From Qipengyuania sp. (GTDB lineage Bacteria > Pseudomonadota > Alphaproteobacteria > Sphingomonadales > Sphingomonadaceae), in NCBI GenBank assembly GCA_019745075.1, contig JAIETR010000004.1, positions 1 to 64,000 of the forward strand: a DNA stretch of 64,000 nucleotides, written 5' to 3'. Both the position numbers and the translations under genes were made by a program. This document shows, in pieces, positions 42,490 to 50,178 of the stretch. Each line of letters starts with the position of its first letter. Position 1 is the stretch's first letter. The notes beneath the pieces are model-generated. The model saw nothing but the letters and a program-made list of their open reading frames with translations, was not told the DNA's origin and ran no database searches.

Positions 42490-43292
42490 CGCGGCATCGG
42501 ATATTGCGCGAGCAGGTCGGTGCCCGGCAGGAAAGGCTCGCCCTGAAAGTTGGCGGCATTGCCGAAGCGCGCGGCACAGGTGGCGACGGTGTGGTCGCAG
42601 CCTTCGCGCAGCAGCGCGCGCATGCCCGGTTCGATGCCATCGAGGACGCGGTCGGGCAGCAGGCCGGCTGCGTCGGCCTCGAGGATCGCCGCGCCCAGCC
42701 CGGCCTGCGGGCCGTCGAGCCAGCGCAGCTCGCCGCCGGCGTAGAGCGCGGGGTCGATGGCGGCGAACCGGACCCGGTCCCCCGCGAGGGCGCTCACCGC
42801 CGCCCGGCGGGTGAAGCGCGCCGGCGAAAGCCCGCAGCCGGGCCCGCAGAAGCGCGCGCGGCAGGTCGGGCTTCCGCGCGGCACGGGATCGATCGCGAGC
42901 GCCGCCTTGGCCGAGGCCAGCTCGGCGGCAAAGCCGTTGCCCTCGCGGCTCACGCTCTGGATCGCGCCGCGGTAGAACACCGCATGCTCGCGCGTCTCCC
43001 AATCGACCGCGCCGATCGCGATCTCGGCTCCGTCGTAGCGCCCGGCGGCGAGATCGCTCTCGGCGATGCCATCGTGCGCCAGCGCACCCTCGACATCGGC
43101 GCCCTCGTCGGCGAAGCCGGCGGTGCGGCGAATCGCGCTCGGGGTCAGCCCCGGCGCGGCGCGATGGAGGAGGCCGCCGAACCACAGGTCGCGGTCGTGC
43201 GTGACGAAGCCGAGCGCGACGCCATCCTTGCGCCAGATGCGCGAGAACGTCGCCACGGTGTCGAGCTCGCGGTCGAGGAAGGCGCGGGTCAT
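42486..43292 (-). CDS. DUF2163 baseplate hub protein, gp13-like
   Basis: A 268-residue protein with the DUF2163 pattern: MTRAFLDRELDTVATFSRIW, LGFVTHDRDLWFGGLLHRAA, EHAVFYRGAIQSVSREGNGF and the cysteine-rich end (TCRARFCGPGCGLS, EGCDHTVATCAARFGNAANF) which in RcGTA gp13 holds an iron-sulfur cluster. C-terminal FLPGTDLLAQYPMPR is typical. ATG 43292 overlaps the gp12-type stop by 4 bp. The much longer open frame to 44519 is an artefact of the high G+C content. Confidence 0.9.
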   Translation of the reverse strand: MTRAFLDRELDTVATFSRIWRKDGVALGFVTHDRDLWFGGLLHRAAPGLTPSAIRRTAGFADEGADVEGALAHDGIAESDLAAGRYDGAEIAIGAVDWETREHAVFYRGAIQSVSREGNGFAAELASAKAALAIDPVPRGSPTCRARFCGPGCGLSPARFTRRAAVSALAGDRVRFAAIDPALYAGGELRWLDGPQAGLGAAILEADAAGLLPDRVLDGIEPGMRALLREGCDHTVATCAARFGNAANFQGEPFLPGTDLLAQYPMPR

Positions 43293-45631
43293 GGCGTCTC
43301 CCCGAACGCGTCTTCGCGGATTTCGATCAGGGGGACACTTGGCGCCTCGCCGGCGGCGAAGTTCACGCCGCTGACGTCGAGCCGGTCCTCGGCGAAGCGC
43401 ACCGGCACGTCGAAGCGGAACCCCGCCCGCACCTCGGACCCGGCGAGGGGCGCGGCGTCGAACACGATCCGCCCCTGGCCGGCATGGGTCCAGTCGGCGG
43501 CCGGTGCGCCGTCGATGCCGACCAGGATCGAGCCCGCCTCGGGCCGGGTGATCGCGCGGCGCTGCTCGCCATACTGTTTCACGAGCTGGAAGGTGGACGC
43601 CAACCCGTCGCCCACGCCGATGAGCTGGTCGCTCATCGCGGACGCGCCGGTCATGCCGTTGGAGCTGAAATCGAACGGGTCGCGCAGGCGGAAGCCGGTG
43701 GCGGGGCCGTGCCGGGCGCGGAAGAAGCCGATCAGCGCGCCTAGCTCCGCTTCCGAGCGGATGCCGGGGCCGACGTCGAAGCGCAGCCGCGCGTCGGACC
43801 ACAAGGCGTTGCGGCGCTCGTGGCCCGAGGCGGTCACCGCCACCCCGGTCGAGAATTCGCAGGCGACCGCGGCGTCGCGGCCGAGCGCGAGAGGATAGGG
43901 CACATCGTCGAAGGCGTTCATCTCGGATTCCTCTGCTGGAGGCGGCAGGCGCACGAAGCCGTCGCGCGCCACCTGTGGCAGCGCCCAGACGAAGCGGCGC
44001 GGGATGCCGCGCGCTTCCGCATCGTCGAGCGCGGCGTCGATACGCGGCCAGTAGGTTTCGGCGTCGTCCTCCGCGAGCACGAAACCGGCGAGATAGTCCT
44101 GCGCGCTCGCCGGATAGCCGAGCCTTTGCGCGACTTCGGCATAGGCGGCGCGGCGCGCGCCATCGGCTCCGGCGGTCAGCCAATCGTAGTCCTCCAGCTG
44201 GAGCCGGTCGAAGGCCGGCCAGGCCCAACCGAGCGGCAGCGCGGCGCGCTTCAATTCGGGCATGGCGGGATCGAGCAGCGTCGGGGTGAAGACGAGCAGC
44301 AAGATTTCGGCCGGCCCCGTCGCCGCCTCGCGCACCGCCAGCGCCAGCGCGGCGGTCGAGGCCGCGAGCAGCGCGCCCGCCTGGTCGAGAACTTCGGTTT
44401 GCGCGGGCGAGAGCGCGGCGCGCATGTCGGGGATCGCCACGGGGTCGCCGCCGAGCGCGGCACGCGCGGCATCGTCGTAGCAGCAGATCGCCCCGGTCTG
44501 CGGCTGCACCCACCACCACGGCTCGCCGATCTGGAACCTCACCGGCAGGCCCGCCGCCTCGGCGAGCGCGACGAACTGCGCCGCGACCGCCCGCAGCCAG
44601 CCCATCGCCGCCGCATGGGCGGGCGAAAGCAGCGCGCTCGGCGGGTCCCAGCCGGTGCGCGCGGGTGCGCCGTCAAACGCCAGCTGCTGCCAGGCCGCCG
44701 GGCAATGCTCGGCGAAGAGCTCGTAGCTCAGCGAGACGATCGGGGTCAGTCCGGCTTCGGCCAAAGCGGCGAAATAGGCGGCGTGCCAGGCCCGCGCCGG
44801 GCCGCACAGCGTGCCATCCGCCGCCGCCAGGAGCCGCCCTTCCCCCGGTTCGAGCCGGAAGAAATGGCTCATCCCGACATAGTGGACGAGCTGATCGAAT
44901 CCTGGGCCGCGATAGCCCAGGTGCTCGATCTGGCGGACCAGCCGCGCGGGGGTCTGGTCGAAGGCGTCGTCGTAGGCGGTCGCCATGCCGACTCCGTGCG
45001 GCGGCACGATCGCCTCGCCGACCGGCAGCATGGCGTTCTCGCCCCAGCAGAGGATTTCGCTCAGCTCCGCCCAGCCGTCGGCGCGCGCGGGCAGCGGCGC
45101 GGTGGCGCCCTCGACATAGCCCGGCGGAGCCAGGCTGACGAACATCCGGTCGATGTCGGCGGGATGGACCGGCTCGCCCGGCAGGCCATAGCCGGACTCG
45201 AGGGCGGAGAATGGCAGCGTCACCTCCGCGTCCTCGGGCGAGCCCACTGCGTAGTTCCACAGCCGGACATACCACGCGCGTGGGCTTCCGGCGGCGTCGC
45301 GGCCCTCGATGGTCAGCGTGGGGCCGTTGGGCTGGTCGAGCGCGATCACCCCACCGCTGCGCCAGCGGAAGCGCAGCACGCAATGCGCGTAGTCGCGCCG
45401 CGTCTCATAGGCGAGCAGCGGGTGATCGGCCGCGTCCGCGCTCGCCCAGATCAGCCCGGCGAGCTCGCCTGCGAAAAAGAACTCGCACTCCACCCGCAGC
45501 GCGTCGGGCGCGGTGGTGACGACGCTCGCCATCATCGGGCGCGGGAAGTTGACCGTCCAGAAGCGCGGGTCGAAGCGCTGGATGTGATCGGCATCCTGCC
45601 CGTTGCGGGCGGAGGCGAGGTAGAAGGGCAT
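43289..45631 (-). CDS. DUF2460 distal tail protein with large N-terminal barrel-like domain, gp12-like
   Basis: A 780-residue protein. The last about 210 residues (MNAFDDVPYPLALGRDAAVA, FFRARHGPATGFRLRDPFDF, VPLIEIREDAFGE) are the DUF2460/TIGR02217 domain that makes up all of RcGTA gp12. The first about 560 residues have no counterpart there: an N-terminal beta-rich part (RFDPRFWTVNFPRPMMASVV) and a segment like a glycoside-hydrolase TIM barrel (GPGFDQLVHYVGMSHFFRLE, GLTPIVSLSYELFAEHCPAA, FQIGEPWWWVQPQTGAICCY). An internal ATG at residue 565 begins the DUF2460 part but has no free ribosome site. Start ATG 45631. Confidence 0.85.
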   Translation of the reverse strand: MPFYLASARNGQDADHIQRFDPRFWTVNFPRPMMASVVTTAPDALRVECEFFFAGELAGLIWASADAADHPLLAYETRRDYAHCVLRFRWRSGGVIALDQPNGPTLTIEGRDAAGSPRAWYVRLWNYAVGSPEDAEVTLPFSALESGYGLPGEPVHPADIDRMFVSLAPPGYVEGATAPLPARADGWAELSEILCWGENAMLPVGEAIVPPHGVGMATAYDDAFDQTPARLVRQIEHLGYRGPGFDQLVHYVGMSHFFRLEPGEGRLLAAADGTLCGPARAWHAAYFAALAEAGLTPIVSLSYELFAEHCPAAWQQLAFDGAPARTGWDPPSALLSPAHAAAMGWLRAVAAQFVALAEAAGLPVRFQIGEPWWWVQPQTGAICCYDDAARAALGGDPVAIPDMRAALSPAQTEVLDQAGALLAASTAALALAVREAATGPAEILLLVFTPTLLDPAMPELKRAALPLGWAWPAFDRLQLEDYDWLTAGADGARRAAYAEVAQRLGYPASAQDYLAGFVLAEDDAETYWPRIDAALDDAEARGIPRRFVWALPQVARDGFVRLPPPAEESEMNAFDDVPYPLALGRDAAVACEFSTGVAVTASGHERRNALWSDARLRFDVGPGIRSEAELGALIGFFRARHGPATGFRLRDPFDFSSNGMTGASAMSDQLIGVGDGLASTFQLVKQYGEQRRAITRPEAGSILVGIDGAPAADWTHAGQGRIVFDAAPLAGSEVRAGFRFDVPVRFAEDRLDVSGVNFAAGEAPSVPLIEIREDAFGETP

Positions 45632-45653
45632 ACGCTATCCTTTCAGCGTCACC

Positions 45654-45728
45654 GATCCCCCGCGAAGGCGGGGGTCTCAGGCCGCTAGGTCGAACATCGC
45701 CGAGGGAGGCCCCCGCCTTCGCGGGGGA
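45654..45728. repeat. Palindromic repeat (family PD) between gp12- and gp11-like genes
   Basis: GATCCCCCGCGAAGGCGGGG at 45654 and GGCCCCCGCCTTCGCGGGGG near 45708 are each palindromic and complement each other. They fill the 111-bp gap. A related single element is at 9035-9052. Confidence 0.88.
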
Positions 45729-45742
45729 GCAGGTACTGCGTG

Positions 45743-46306
45743 TCAGCGCAGCGCTCTCCTCACCGCGCTCGCCAGCTGCCGGCTGCTGCGCTGCATCGCG
45801 GTCGGCGCGCTGGCGCCGCGTTCGGCATTGAGCTGGATCGCGACCCGGACCTCTCGCGGAGCGGCGGCGCTCGCCACAACTTGCCCCGCGCTGGTGGGCA
45901 CGAACACCTCGGGCCCGCGCTCGCCGACCAGATAGGGGCGTTCGGGGGCGACCAGGCCGCCGGTGGCGCGACCGGGCAAGCCGAGAAGCGAGCCGATCAG
46001 CCCGCCGAGCAGACCGCCTGCCGACCCGCCCCGGCCGGGGTTGCCGAAGGCCGCGTCGAGCCCCAGCCGCAGCGCGCGCGCCGCGATCTGGTCGAGCGCG
46101 GCGAGCGCGCCGCGCTTCAGATCGTCGAAGCCGAGGCTGCCCTTGCGCAGCGCGCCGAGCAGGCTGCGCTCCAGCAGCTGGCCGGCGCCGGCGAAGCCGT
46201 CCACCAGCCCGGTGTCGAAGCTGGTTCGCATCTGGGCGACATCGGCGGCGAAGCCGCGCGTGTCGGCGCGCACGGAGACCAGCAGCTCGTCAATGGGATC
46301 GGGCAT
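45743..46306 (-). CDS. Tail tape-measure protein, gp11-like
   Basis: A 187-residue short tape-measure protein. DELLVSVRADTRGFAADVAQ resembles the N-terminus of GTA gp11. A hydrophobic glycine-rich part (GGSAGGLLGGLIGSLLGLPG) precedes ATGGLVAPERPYLVGERGPE and VFVP, the conserved C-terminal tail-tape signature. Length fits a short GTA-like tail (RcGTA gp11 about 219). It starts 17 bp inside the 3' end of the chaperone-type gene. Confidence 0.88.
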   Translation of the reverse strand: MPDPIDELLVSVRADTRGFAADVAQMRTSFDTGLVDGFAGAGQLLERSLLGALRKGSLGFDDLKRGALAALDQIAARALRLGLDAAFGNPGRGGSAGGLLGGLIGSLLGLPGRATGGLVAPERPYLVGERGPEVFVPTSAGQVVASAAAPREVRVAIQLNAERGASAPTAMQRSSRQLASAVRRALR

Positions 46307-46490
46307 GTGTGTCCCTTTCGATAAGAGTCATGATTTCATCGCGCGTCGGCGGTGGCGCATCCGTGGGCTCCTCCGCTCCGAGCGACAGCGCCAGTTCGGC
46401 CGGGGTCGCCGCCCAGAACTCGCCCGGCCGCCAGCCCAGCGCGCGCGCGGCAAGCCCGGCGAGGCGGGCTGTTGCGGTCGCAAACGACAC
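46290..46490 (-). CDS. Small tail-assembly chaperone, gp10.1-like
   Basis: A 66-residue protein: VSFATATARLAGLAARALGW, RPGEFWAATPAELALSLGAE, then a charged tail. FW..TPAEL is the hallmark of the rcc01693/DUF2376 phage tail assembly chaperone family next to gp10. The start is GTG at 46490. Its Shine-Dalgarno (GGAGGGGAGC) is formed by the edge of the palindromic repeat upstream. The longer open frame to 46751 runs through that repeat. Confidence 0.82.
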   Translation of the reverse strand: MSFATATARLAGLAARALGWRPGEFWAATPAELALSLGAEEPTDAPPPTRDEIMTLIERDTHARSH

Positions 46491-46493
46491 GCT

Positions 46494-46600
46494 CCCCTCC
46501 CCACGGGGGAGGGCTGGGGGAGGGGGAGCGCGCCGCGGGCGCGCGTCTGCCCCATCGGCGTCGCGCGCCCCCACCCAACCTCCCCCGGCCGGGGGAGGAG
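46494..46600. repeat. Palindromic repeat (family PC) between gp10- and gp10.1-like genes
   Basis: CCCCTCCCCACGGGGGAGG (46494-46512) and ACCTCCCCCGGCCGGGGGAG (about 46578-46599) are inverted units around a GC-rich loop (GCGCGCCGCGGGCGCGCG). The outer edge supplies the ribosome site of the small chaperone gene. Confidence 0.85.
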
Positions 46601-46624
46601 TTTGGCCGCGCTTGGGGGGATGCG

Positions 46625-46960
46625 TCACGGCTTGCCGCGCAAAATCTCGCCGAGCAGCACCCGCAGCGGCCTGGCGGCTTCGGCCAGCCCCATCGCCACC
46701 ACCGCCTCGCCCACCGCCTCGCGCGTCAGCTCTGCCCGGTCGGCAAGGCAATGCCAGAACAGCCCCGCGATCTCGGTCAGCCGCAGCTGCCCCTCGCCGG
46801 CGCGCTCGACCAGCGCGAACAGCGGGCCGAGCTCCTCCTCGGCGCGCACCAGCGCATCGAAGCTGGGGCGCAGCAGCCGCGCCTCGCCGTCGATCATAAT
46901 CGCGGCTTCGCCTCTCAGCGCATTTCCCCGCTCGTCCCGAGCCTGTCGAAGGACAGTCAC
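46625..46960 (-). CDS. GTA gp10-like protein with repeat-derived N-terminus
   Basis: A 111-residue protein. From GNALRGEAAIMIDGEARLLR and LVRAEEELGPLFALVERAGE to LFWHCLADRAELTREAVGEA it fits the GTA gp10 (tail chaperone) family. The first ten residues, MTVLRQARDER, are encoded by half of a family PB palindrome (46927-46953) and match the peptide that the same element puts into PheT (VLRQAQDERS). The GTG at 46960 overlaps the gp9 stop by 4 bp. So the start codon context, and perhaps the start itself, comes from the repeat. Confidence 0.85.
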   Translation of the reverse strand: MTVLRQARDERGNALRGEAAIMIDGEARLLRPSFDALVRAEEELGPLFALVERAGEGQLRLTEIAGLFWHCLADRAELTREAVGEAVVAMGLAEAARPLRVLLGEILRGKP

Positions 46961-47364
46961 GACGGCGCCACCGCGCCCGAGCTTTCGAGGCTCAGGGCAT
47001 AGGTCCGCTCGCCGTTGAAGTCGCCGGCGTAGTCGAGCCGCTGGACGAGGAACTGCCCGCGCATCCGCGCGCCGTCCTCGAAGCTGAGCTCATAGGCGTC
47101 GAGCGTACCGGCGAGCGCATTGGCGCGCACCCGCCCCTCGGCCGCGCTGTCGAGGAAGATGCCGCTCGCCGAGACCGAGACCGAGCGCGTTCCCGCGCCC
47201 GACAATATCTCGCGCCAGCCGCCCGAACCCTTGTGGGTCACGACCACGGTATCGCCGTTGATCGTCATCTGCGTGGTTCTGAGGCCGGCGACGGTGTCGT
47301 AAGCGAGCGGCGTGCCGCCATCGCCGATCTTGAGGAGGAAGGCGGCGCCTTTCTGGGGGGTCAT
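46957..47364 (-). CDS. Major tail tube protein, gp9-like
   Basis: A 135-residue tail tube subunit. KGAAFLLKIGDGGTPLAYDT, VAGLRTTQMTINGDTVVVTH, SGGWREILSGAGTRSVSVSA and DYAGDFNGERTYALSLESSG match the GTA major tail protein family (TP901-1-like). Length is usual (RcGTA about 135). ATG 47364 follows GAAAGGACCAAC. A large palindrome separates it from the gp8-type gene. Confidence 0.92.
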   Translation of the reverse strand: MTPQKGAAFLLKIGDGGTPLAYDTVAGLRTTQMTINGDTVVVTHKGSGGWREILSGAGTRSVSVSASGIFLDSAAEGRVRANALAGTLDAYELSFEDGARMRGQFLVQRLDYAGDFNGERTYALSLESSGAVAPS

Positions 47365-47390
47365 GATGTTGGTCCTTTCGATGAAAGTCT

Positions 47391-47544
47391 CGATCCTCCC
47401 CATTTTGCGAAGCCAAATGGGGAGGTGGCAGGCCGCCGCAGGCGGGCTGACGGAGGGGAAATGGCGCGCATGACCCCTCCACCCCGAGGCCTGCGGCCTC
47501 GCGGTCCCCCTCCCCATTTGGCCTTCGGCAAAATGGGGAGGATC
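47391..47544. repeat. Long palindromic repeat (family PC variant) between gp9- and gp8-like genes
   Basis: CGATCCTCCCCATTTTGCGA followed by AGCCAAATGGGGAGG (47391-47425) is repeated in inverse at 47509-47544 with only a 2-base indel. Each arm is itself a hairpin. In between are GGCCTGCGGCC-type dyads. Fills the gap almost entirely. Confidence 0.92.
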
Positions 47545-47546
47545 GT

Positions 47547-47939
47547 TTACGGATTGGCCAGCAGCAGAAACCGGTACTCGGTCAGAACCGCGCGGATGTT
47601 GCCCGCGCGACGTTCGGCGCGACCGCGCAGGAACTCGGTCAGGACCAGACGGTAGCCGGCCTGCGCCGCGGGCATGGTCGCGACGCGGCGTTCGAGCGCA
47701 TTGGCGAGCGCGGCGACGGCCTCGGGCTCGTCCTCGCGCATCGCCAGCTCGAGCGCGACGCGGACCTCGCGGCCGCGCGCGCCCTTGGCGCCCCAGTCGG
47801 CGGACGCGCTGGCGGCGACGCCGAGCCACGGCGGGCTGGCGGCAACCGGCGCCTCCTCGGCGATGGCGTTGAGCCCCGCGGACAGCTCGGCGTCGGCGGC
47901 GAGCCAGGCGAGGAGATCGGTGCGGAGCTGCGTTTCCAT
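47547..47939 (-). CDS. DUF3168 tail-completion protein, gp8-like
   Basis: A 130-residue protein: METQLRTDLLAWLAADAELS, GREVRVALELAMREDEPEAV, YRLVLTEFLRGRAERRAGNI and TEYRFLLLA are the DUF3168 pattern (tail terminator/completion). Start ATG 47939 is one base before the stop of the upstream small gene (47941). The stop sits just beside the palindrome. Confidence 0.9.
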   Translation of the reverse strand: METQLRTDLLAWLAADAELSAGLNAIAEEAPVAASPPWLGVAASASADWGAKGARGREVRVALELAMREDEPEAVAALANALERRVATMPAAQAGYRLVLTEFLRGRAERRAGNIRAVLTEYRFLLLANP

Positions 47940-47940
47940 C

Positions 47941-48096
47941 TCAGCTCTCCCCCGTGAATTGCGGCCAGAGCAAGCGCGGCGAACGCCATTTGGCGTCGCC
48001 GCCGCGACGTTCGGCGGCGCGGGCCTTGGCGAGCCGCGCGGCATGGCGCTCGAGCGCCTCGGCGAGGCCGTCGAAGCTGGTGCGCGGGCCGGTCAC
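47941..48096 (-). CDS. Small protein in the gp7 position
   Basis: A 51-residue reading frame, GTG at 48096 overlapping the gp6-type stop as GTGA. The sequence TGPRTSFDGLAEALERHAAR, then LAKARAAERRG and RSPRLLWPQF, is basic and helix-forming, with a conserved-looking aromatic end. RcGTA has a head-tail adaptor (gp7, about 110 residues) here. This protein is less than half as long and I cannot align it, so it may be a reduced or unrelated replacement. Supported by tight coupling on both sides. Confidence 0.6.
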   Translation of the reverse strand: MTGPRTSFDGLAEALERHAARLAKARAAERRGGDAKWRSPRLLWPQFTGES

Positions 48097-48644
48097 AGCC
48101 GCAGCCTCCGCCAGGCGCGCCACAGCGCGGCGACCGCGGCGGGCGGCTCGCTCGCCCCCGAACCCTGGGCATTGTCGCGACCGCGGTAGGCGTGCGCCGC
48201 CAGCCGCAATATCCCGTCGCCGAGCGCGGGCGGGATCGCCGCCCAGTTTCCGGCGATGCCGGCGGTGAAGGACACGACCAGGCGGCCTTCCTTCGGCGGA
48301 TCGTCGAGGCGGATGCCGCCCGAGCCATCGGCCGCGATCGCTCGCGACCAGGCAGCGGTCTCGATAACCGTCGCCTCGCCGTCGGCGTCGAGCCAGGTCA
48401 CGCTGGTCAAGGCGCGCACCGGGCGCGTCGCCAGGCTTAGCCAGCCGGCACCCGGATCGAGCACCTCCTCGACTCCGCAGGCGAGCGGCATGAGGCCGGT
48501 GAAGCGCTCGCAGGTCTCGTGCGCGCTGGCGAGCAGCCGCAGGAGCAGCGCATCCTCGCGCGCGGTTGCGATCGCGAGCCACTCCTTGAGAGCAGCCAGC
48601 GCCGCGCCCGAGAAATCGGGCGGCGTGGTAATCGTGCGGGGCAT
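48093..48644 (-). CDS. Head-tail connector protein, gp6-like
   Basis: A 183-residue protein. MPRTITTPPDFSGAALAALK, EWLAIATAREDALLLRLLAS and AHETCERFTGLMPLA follow the phage gp6 connector (DnaPack) family, with VPRTITTP-like openings in relatives. C-terminal ALGDGILRLAAHAYRGRDNA is also typical. Length is near RcGTA gp6 (about 195). ATG 48644 follows GGAGCACATC. The open frame continues upstream through palindromic DNA. Confidence 0.88.
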   Translation of the reverse strand: MPRTITTPPDFSGAALAALKEWLAIATAREDALLLRLLASAHETCERFTGLMPLACGVEEVLDPGAGWLSLATRPVRALTSVTWLDADGEATVIETAAWSRAIAADGSGGIRLDDPPKEGRLVVSFTAGIAGNWAAIPPALGDGILRLAAHAYRGRDNAQGSGASEPPAAVAALWRAWRRLRL

Positions 48645-48736
48645 GATGTGCTCCGTGAAAGGTCGGGAAGAAGCGCCCCGCCGGGGAAGGGGGAACCGGC
48701 GGGGCACAGGGGGCAAGCGCCCCCGAGGCAAATCCG

Positions 48737-48857
48737 TTCGTATCGAGCGCAGGAGCCCGCAGGGCTCCGCAGTCGAGATACCGCGGCCGTAGCGCGACGG
48801 TGTCTCGACGGGCGCCATCCGCCCTCGCGGGCGCATGGCTGCTCGACACGAACGGAG
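48737..48857. repeat. Interrupted family PA palindrome between gp6- and gp5-like genes
   Basis: CCGTTCGTATCGAGCGC at the left and GCTCGACACGAACGG at the right (to 48856) are the outer PA arms. The left arm contains a nested hairpin, GGAGCCCGCAGGGCTCC, and the right a GCGCC..GGCGC segment, so smaller dyads have inserted in the arms. Confidence 0.82.
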
Positions 48858-48867
48858 GATGGTCTAG

Positions 48868-50007
48868 TTACACTTCGATCTTCAGAAGCTTGATCGCCGC
48901 CGAATCGAGCACCTGGCCCCCGATCCGCCTGGTCGCGTAGAAGTGCACGAAGGGCTTGTTGGTGAAGGGATCGCGCAGGATCTGGGTCGCGGTGCGCTCG
49001 GCGATCAGATAGCCGGCGCGGAAATTGCCGAAGGCGATCGGGAAGGCGCTGGCGGCGATGTCGGGCATGTCCTCGGCCTCGACCACCGGATAGCCGAGCA
49101 GCCGGTCGGGCTGGCCCTCGACCAGGCCCGGCTGCCACAGGAACGCGCCGTCGGCGGTCTTGAGCTTGCGGACCTCGGCCAGCGTCGCCGAGTTCATCAC
49201 CCAACTCGCGCCCTGGCGGTGGCCCGCCTTGAGGCTGTGGACGAGGTCGATCAGCTTGGCGTCGGGCTCGGCGCCGAAGCCGGTGGCATTGCCGCTGCCG
49301 ACATATTGCAGCGTGCCGAAGGGCCGGGTGGTGTCGCCGAGCGCGCTGACCGGGGCCTGGAGGAAGCCCTGGGGCCGGTTGACTCCGCCGCCGTTGACGA
49401 AGGCCGCGCCCTCGGCGCGGGCGAACTCCATCGCGATCTCGCTCGCCAGCCAGCTTTCGAGGTCGAACCCGGCATCGTCGAGCATCGCCTGGCTCGCCGC
49501 CGGATTGGCGTAGAGCTCGCCGCTCGGCGGCGCGATCTCGGCGAAGTTCGGCGTGCCGGTCTCGGGCCGGGCGGCGGTCTCGCTGACCCAGCCCGAAGCG
49601 GTGCCGCCCAGCGTCACCAGCTTGCGGTAGCCCGCGCTGCCGGTCTGCACGACCTGCGCGAGGGCGCGGATCGGGCTGATCTCGGTGAGTTGGCGCGCGA
49701 TCAGCGCGTCGATCTCGCGCGGGACGGCATAGCCGCCCTCGGCGGGCGTGGCGCCGGTGAGCGACTTCAGTTCGAGCGTGCTGCCGCGGCGGAGGTAGCC
49801 GTCGACGAAGCCCTTGACCTCGGGCGAGGCCGAAGCGCCGCCGATCTGCGGGCGTTGGGCGGCAACCGCGATCCGGTCGACGCGCGCCTTCACTTCGATC
49901 ACGTCGCTCTGGAGCGCGGCGATATCGGCCTCGGCGGCGTCCTGGCGCGCGACGATGTCGAAGCTCGCCTCGGCCGGATCGGCGGTTTGGGTGGTGATGG
50001 TATCCAT
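48868..50007 (-). CDS. Major capsid protein, HK97 fold, gp5-like
   Basis: A 379-residue capsid subunit. The N-terminal about 70 residues form a coiled-coil scaffold (EADIAALQSDVIEVKARVDR) that the prohead protease removes. LTGATPAEGGYAVPREIDAL, VSETAARPETGTPNFAEIAP, NPAASQAMLDDAGFDLESWL and PDIAASAFPIAFGNFRAGYL are standard HK97 capsid motifs. Start ATG 50007 (MDTITTQTAD) lies after GAGAAAGGTCTGTTCCC; an upstream start at 50037 would read repeat sequence. Confidence 0.94.
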   Translation of the reverse strand: MDTITTQTADPAEASFDIVARQDAAEADIAALQSDVIEVKARVDRIAVAAQRPQIGGASASPEVKGFVDGYLRRGSTLELKSLTGATPAEGGYAVPREIDALIARQLTEISPIRALAQVVQTGSAGYRKLVTLGGTASGWVSETAARPETGTPNFAEIAPPSGELYANPAASQAMLDDAGFDLESWLASEIAMEFARAEGAAFVNGGGVNRPQGFLQAPVSALGDTTRPFGTLQYVGSGNATGFGAEPDAKLIDLVHSLKAGHRQGASWVMNSATLAEVRKLKTADGAFLWQPGLVEGQPDRLLGYPVVEAEDMPDIAASAFPIAFGNFRAGYLIAERTATQILRDPFTNKPFVHFYATRRIGGQVLDSAAIKLLKIEV

Positions 50008-50040
50008 GGGGAACAGACCTTTCTCTTCGGGGCACAAAAA

Positions 50041-50178
50041 AATCCTCCCCGGGACGGGGAGGGGGACCGCTCGCGAAGCGAGGGGTGGAGGGGGCTCGCC
50101 GCAGGCGCGGCGCTCGATCGAAAGCCCCCTCCGTCAGCCGCCTCCGGCGGCTGCCACCTCCCCGTCCCGGGGAGGATC
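50041..50178. repeat. Palindromic repeat (family PC) between gp5- and gp4-like genes
   Basis: AATCCTCCCCGGGACGGGGA (50041-) and CCTCCCCGTCCCGGGGAGGA (50156-) are exact inverted arms. The right arm encodes the last residues of the protease gene (DPPRDGEVAAAGGG). Interior dyads are GCCGCAGGCGCGGC and GCCGCCTCCGGCGGC. Confidence 0.9.

Noticed and set aside
43820-45688. A 622-codon forward open frame opposite the gp12-like gene
   Set aside because: Antisense shadow of the DUF2460 gene and its repeat; no supporting features.
45654-50178. Regularly spaced repeats considered as a CRISPR array
   Set aside because: Units differ in family, length and spacing and each is an inverted repeat in a gene gap; there are no uniform spacers and no cas genes.
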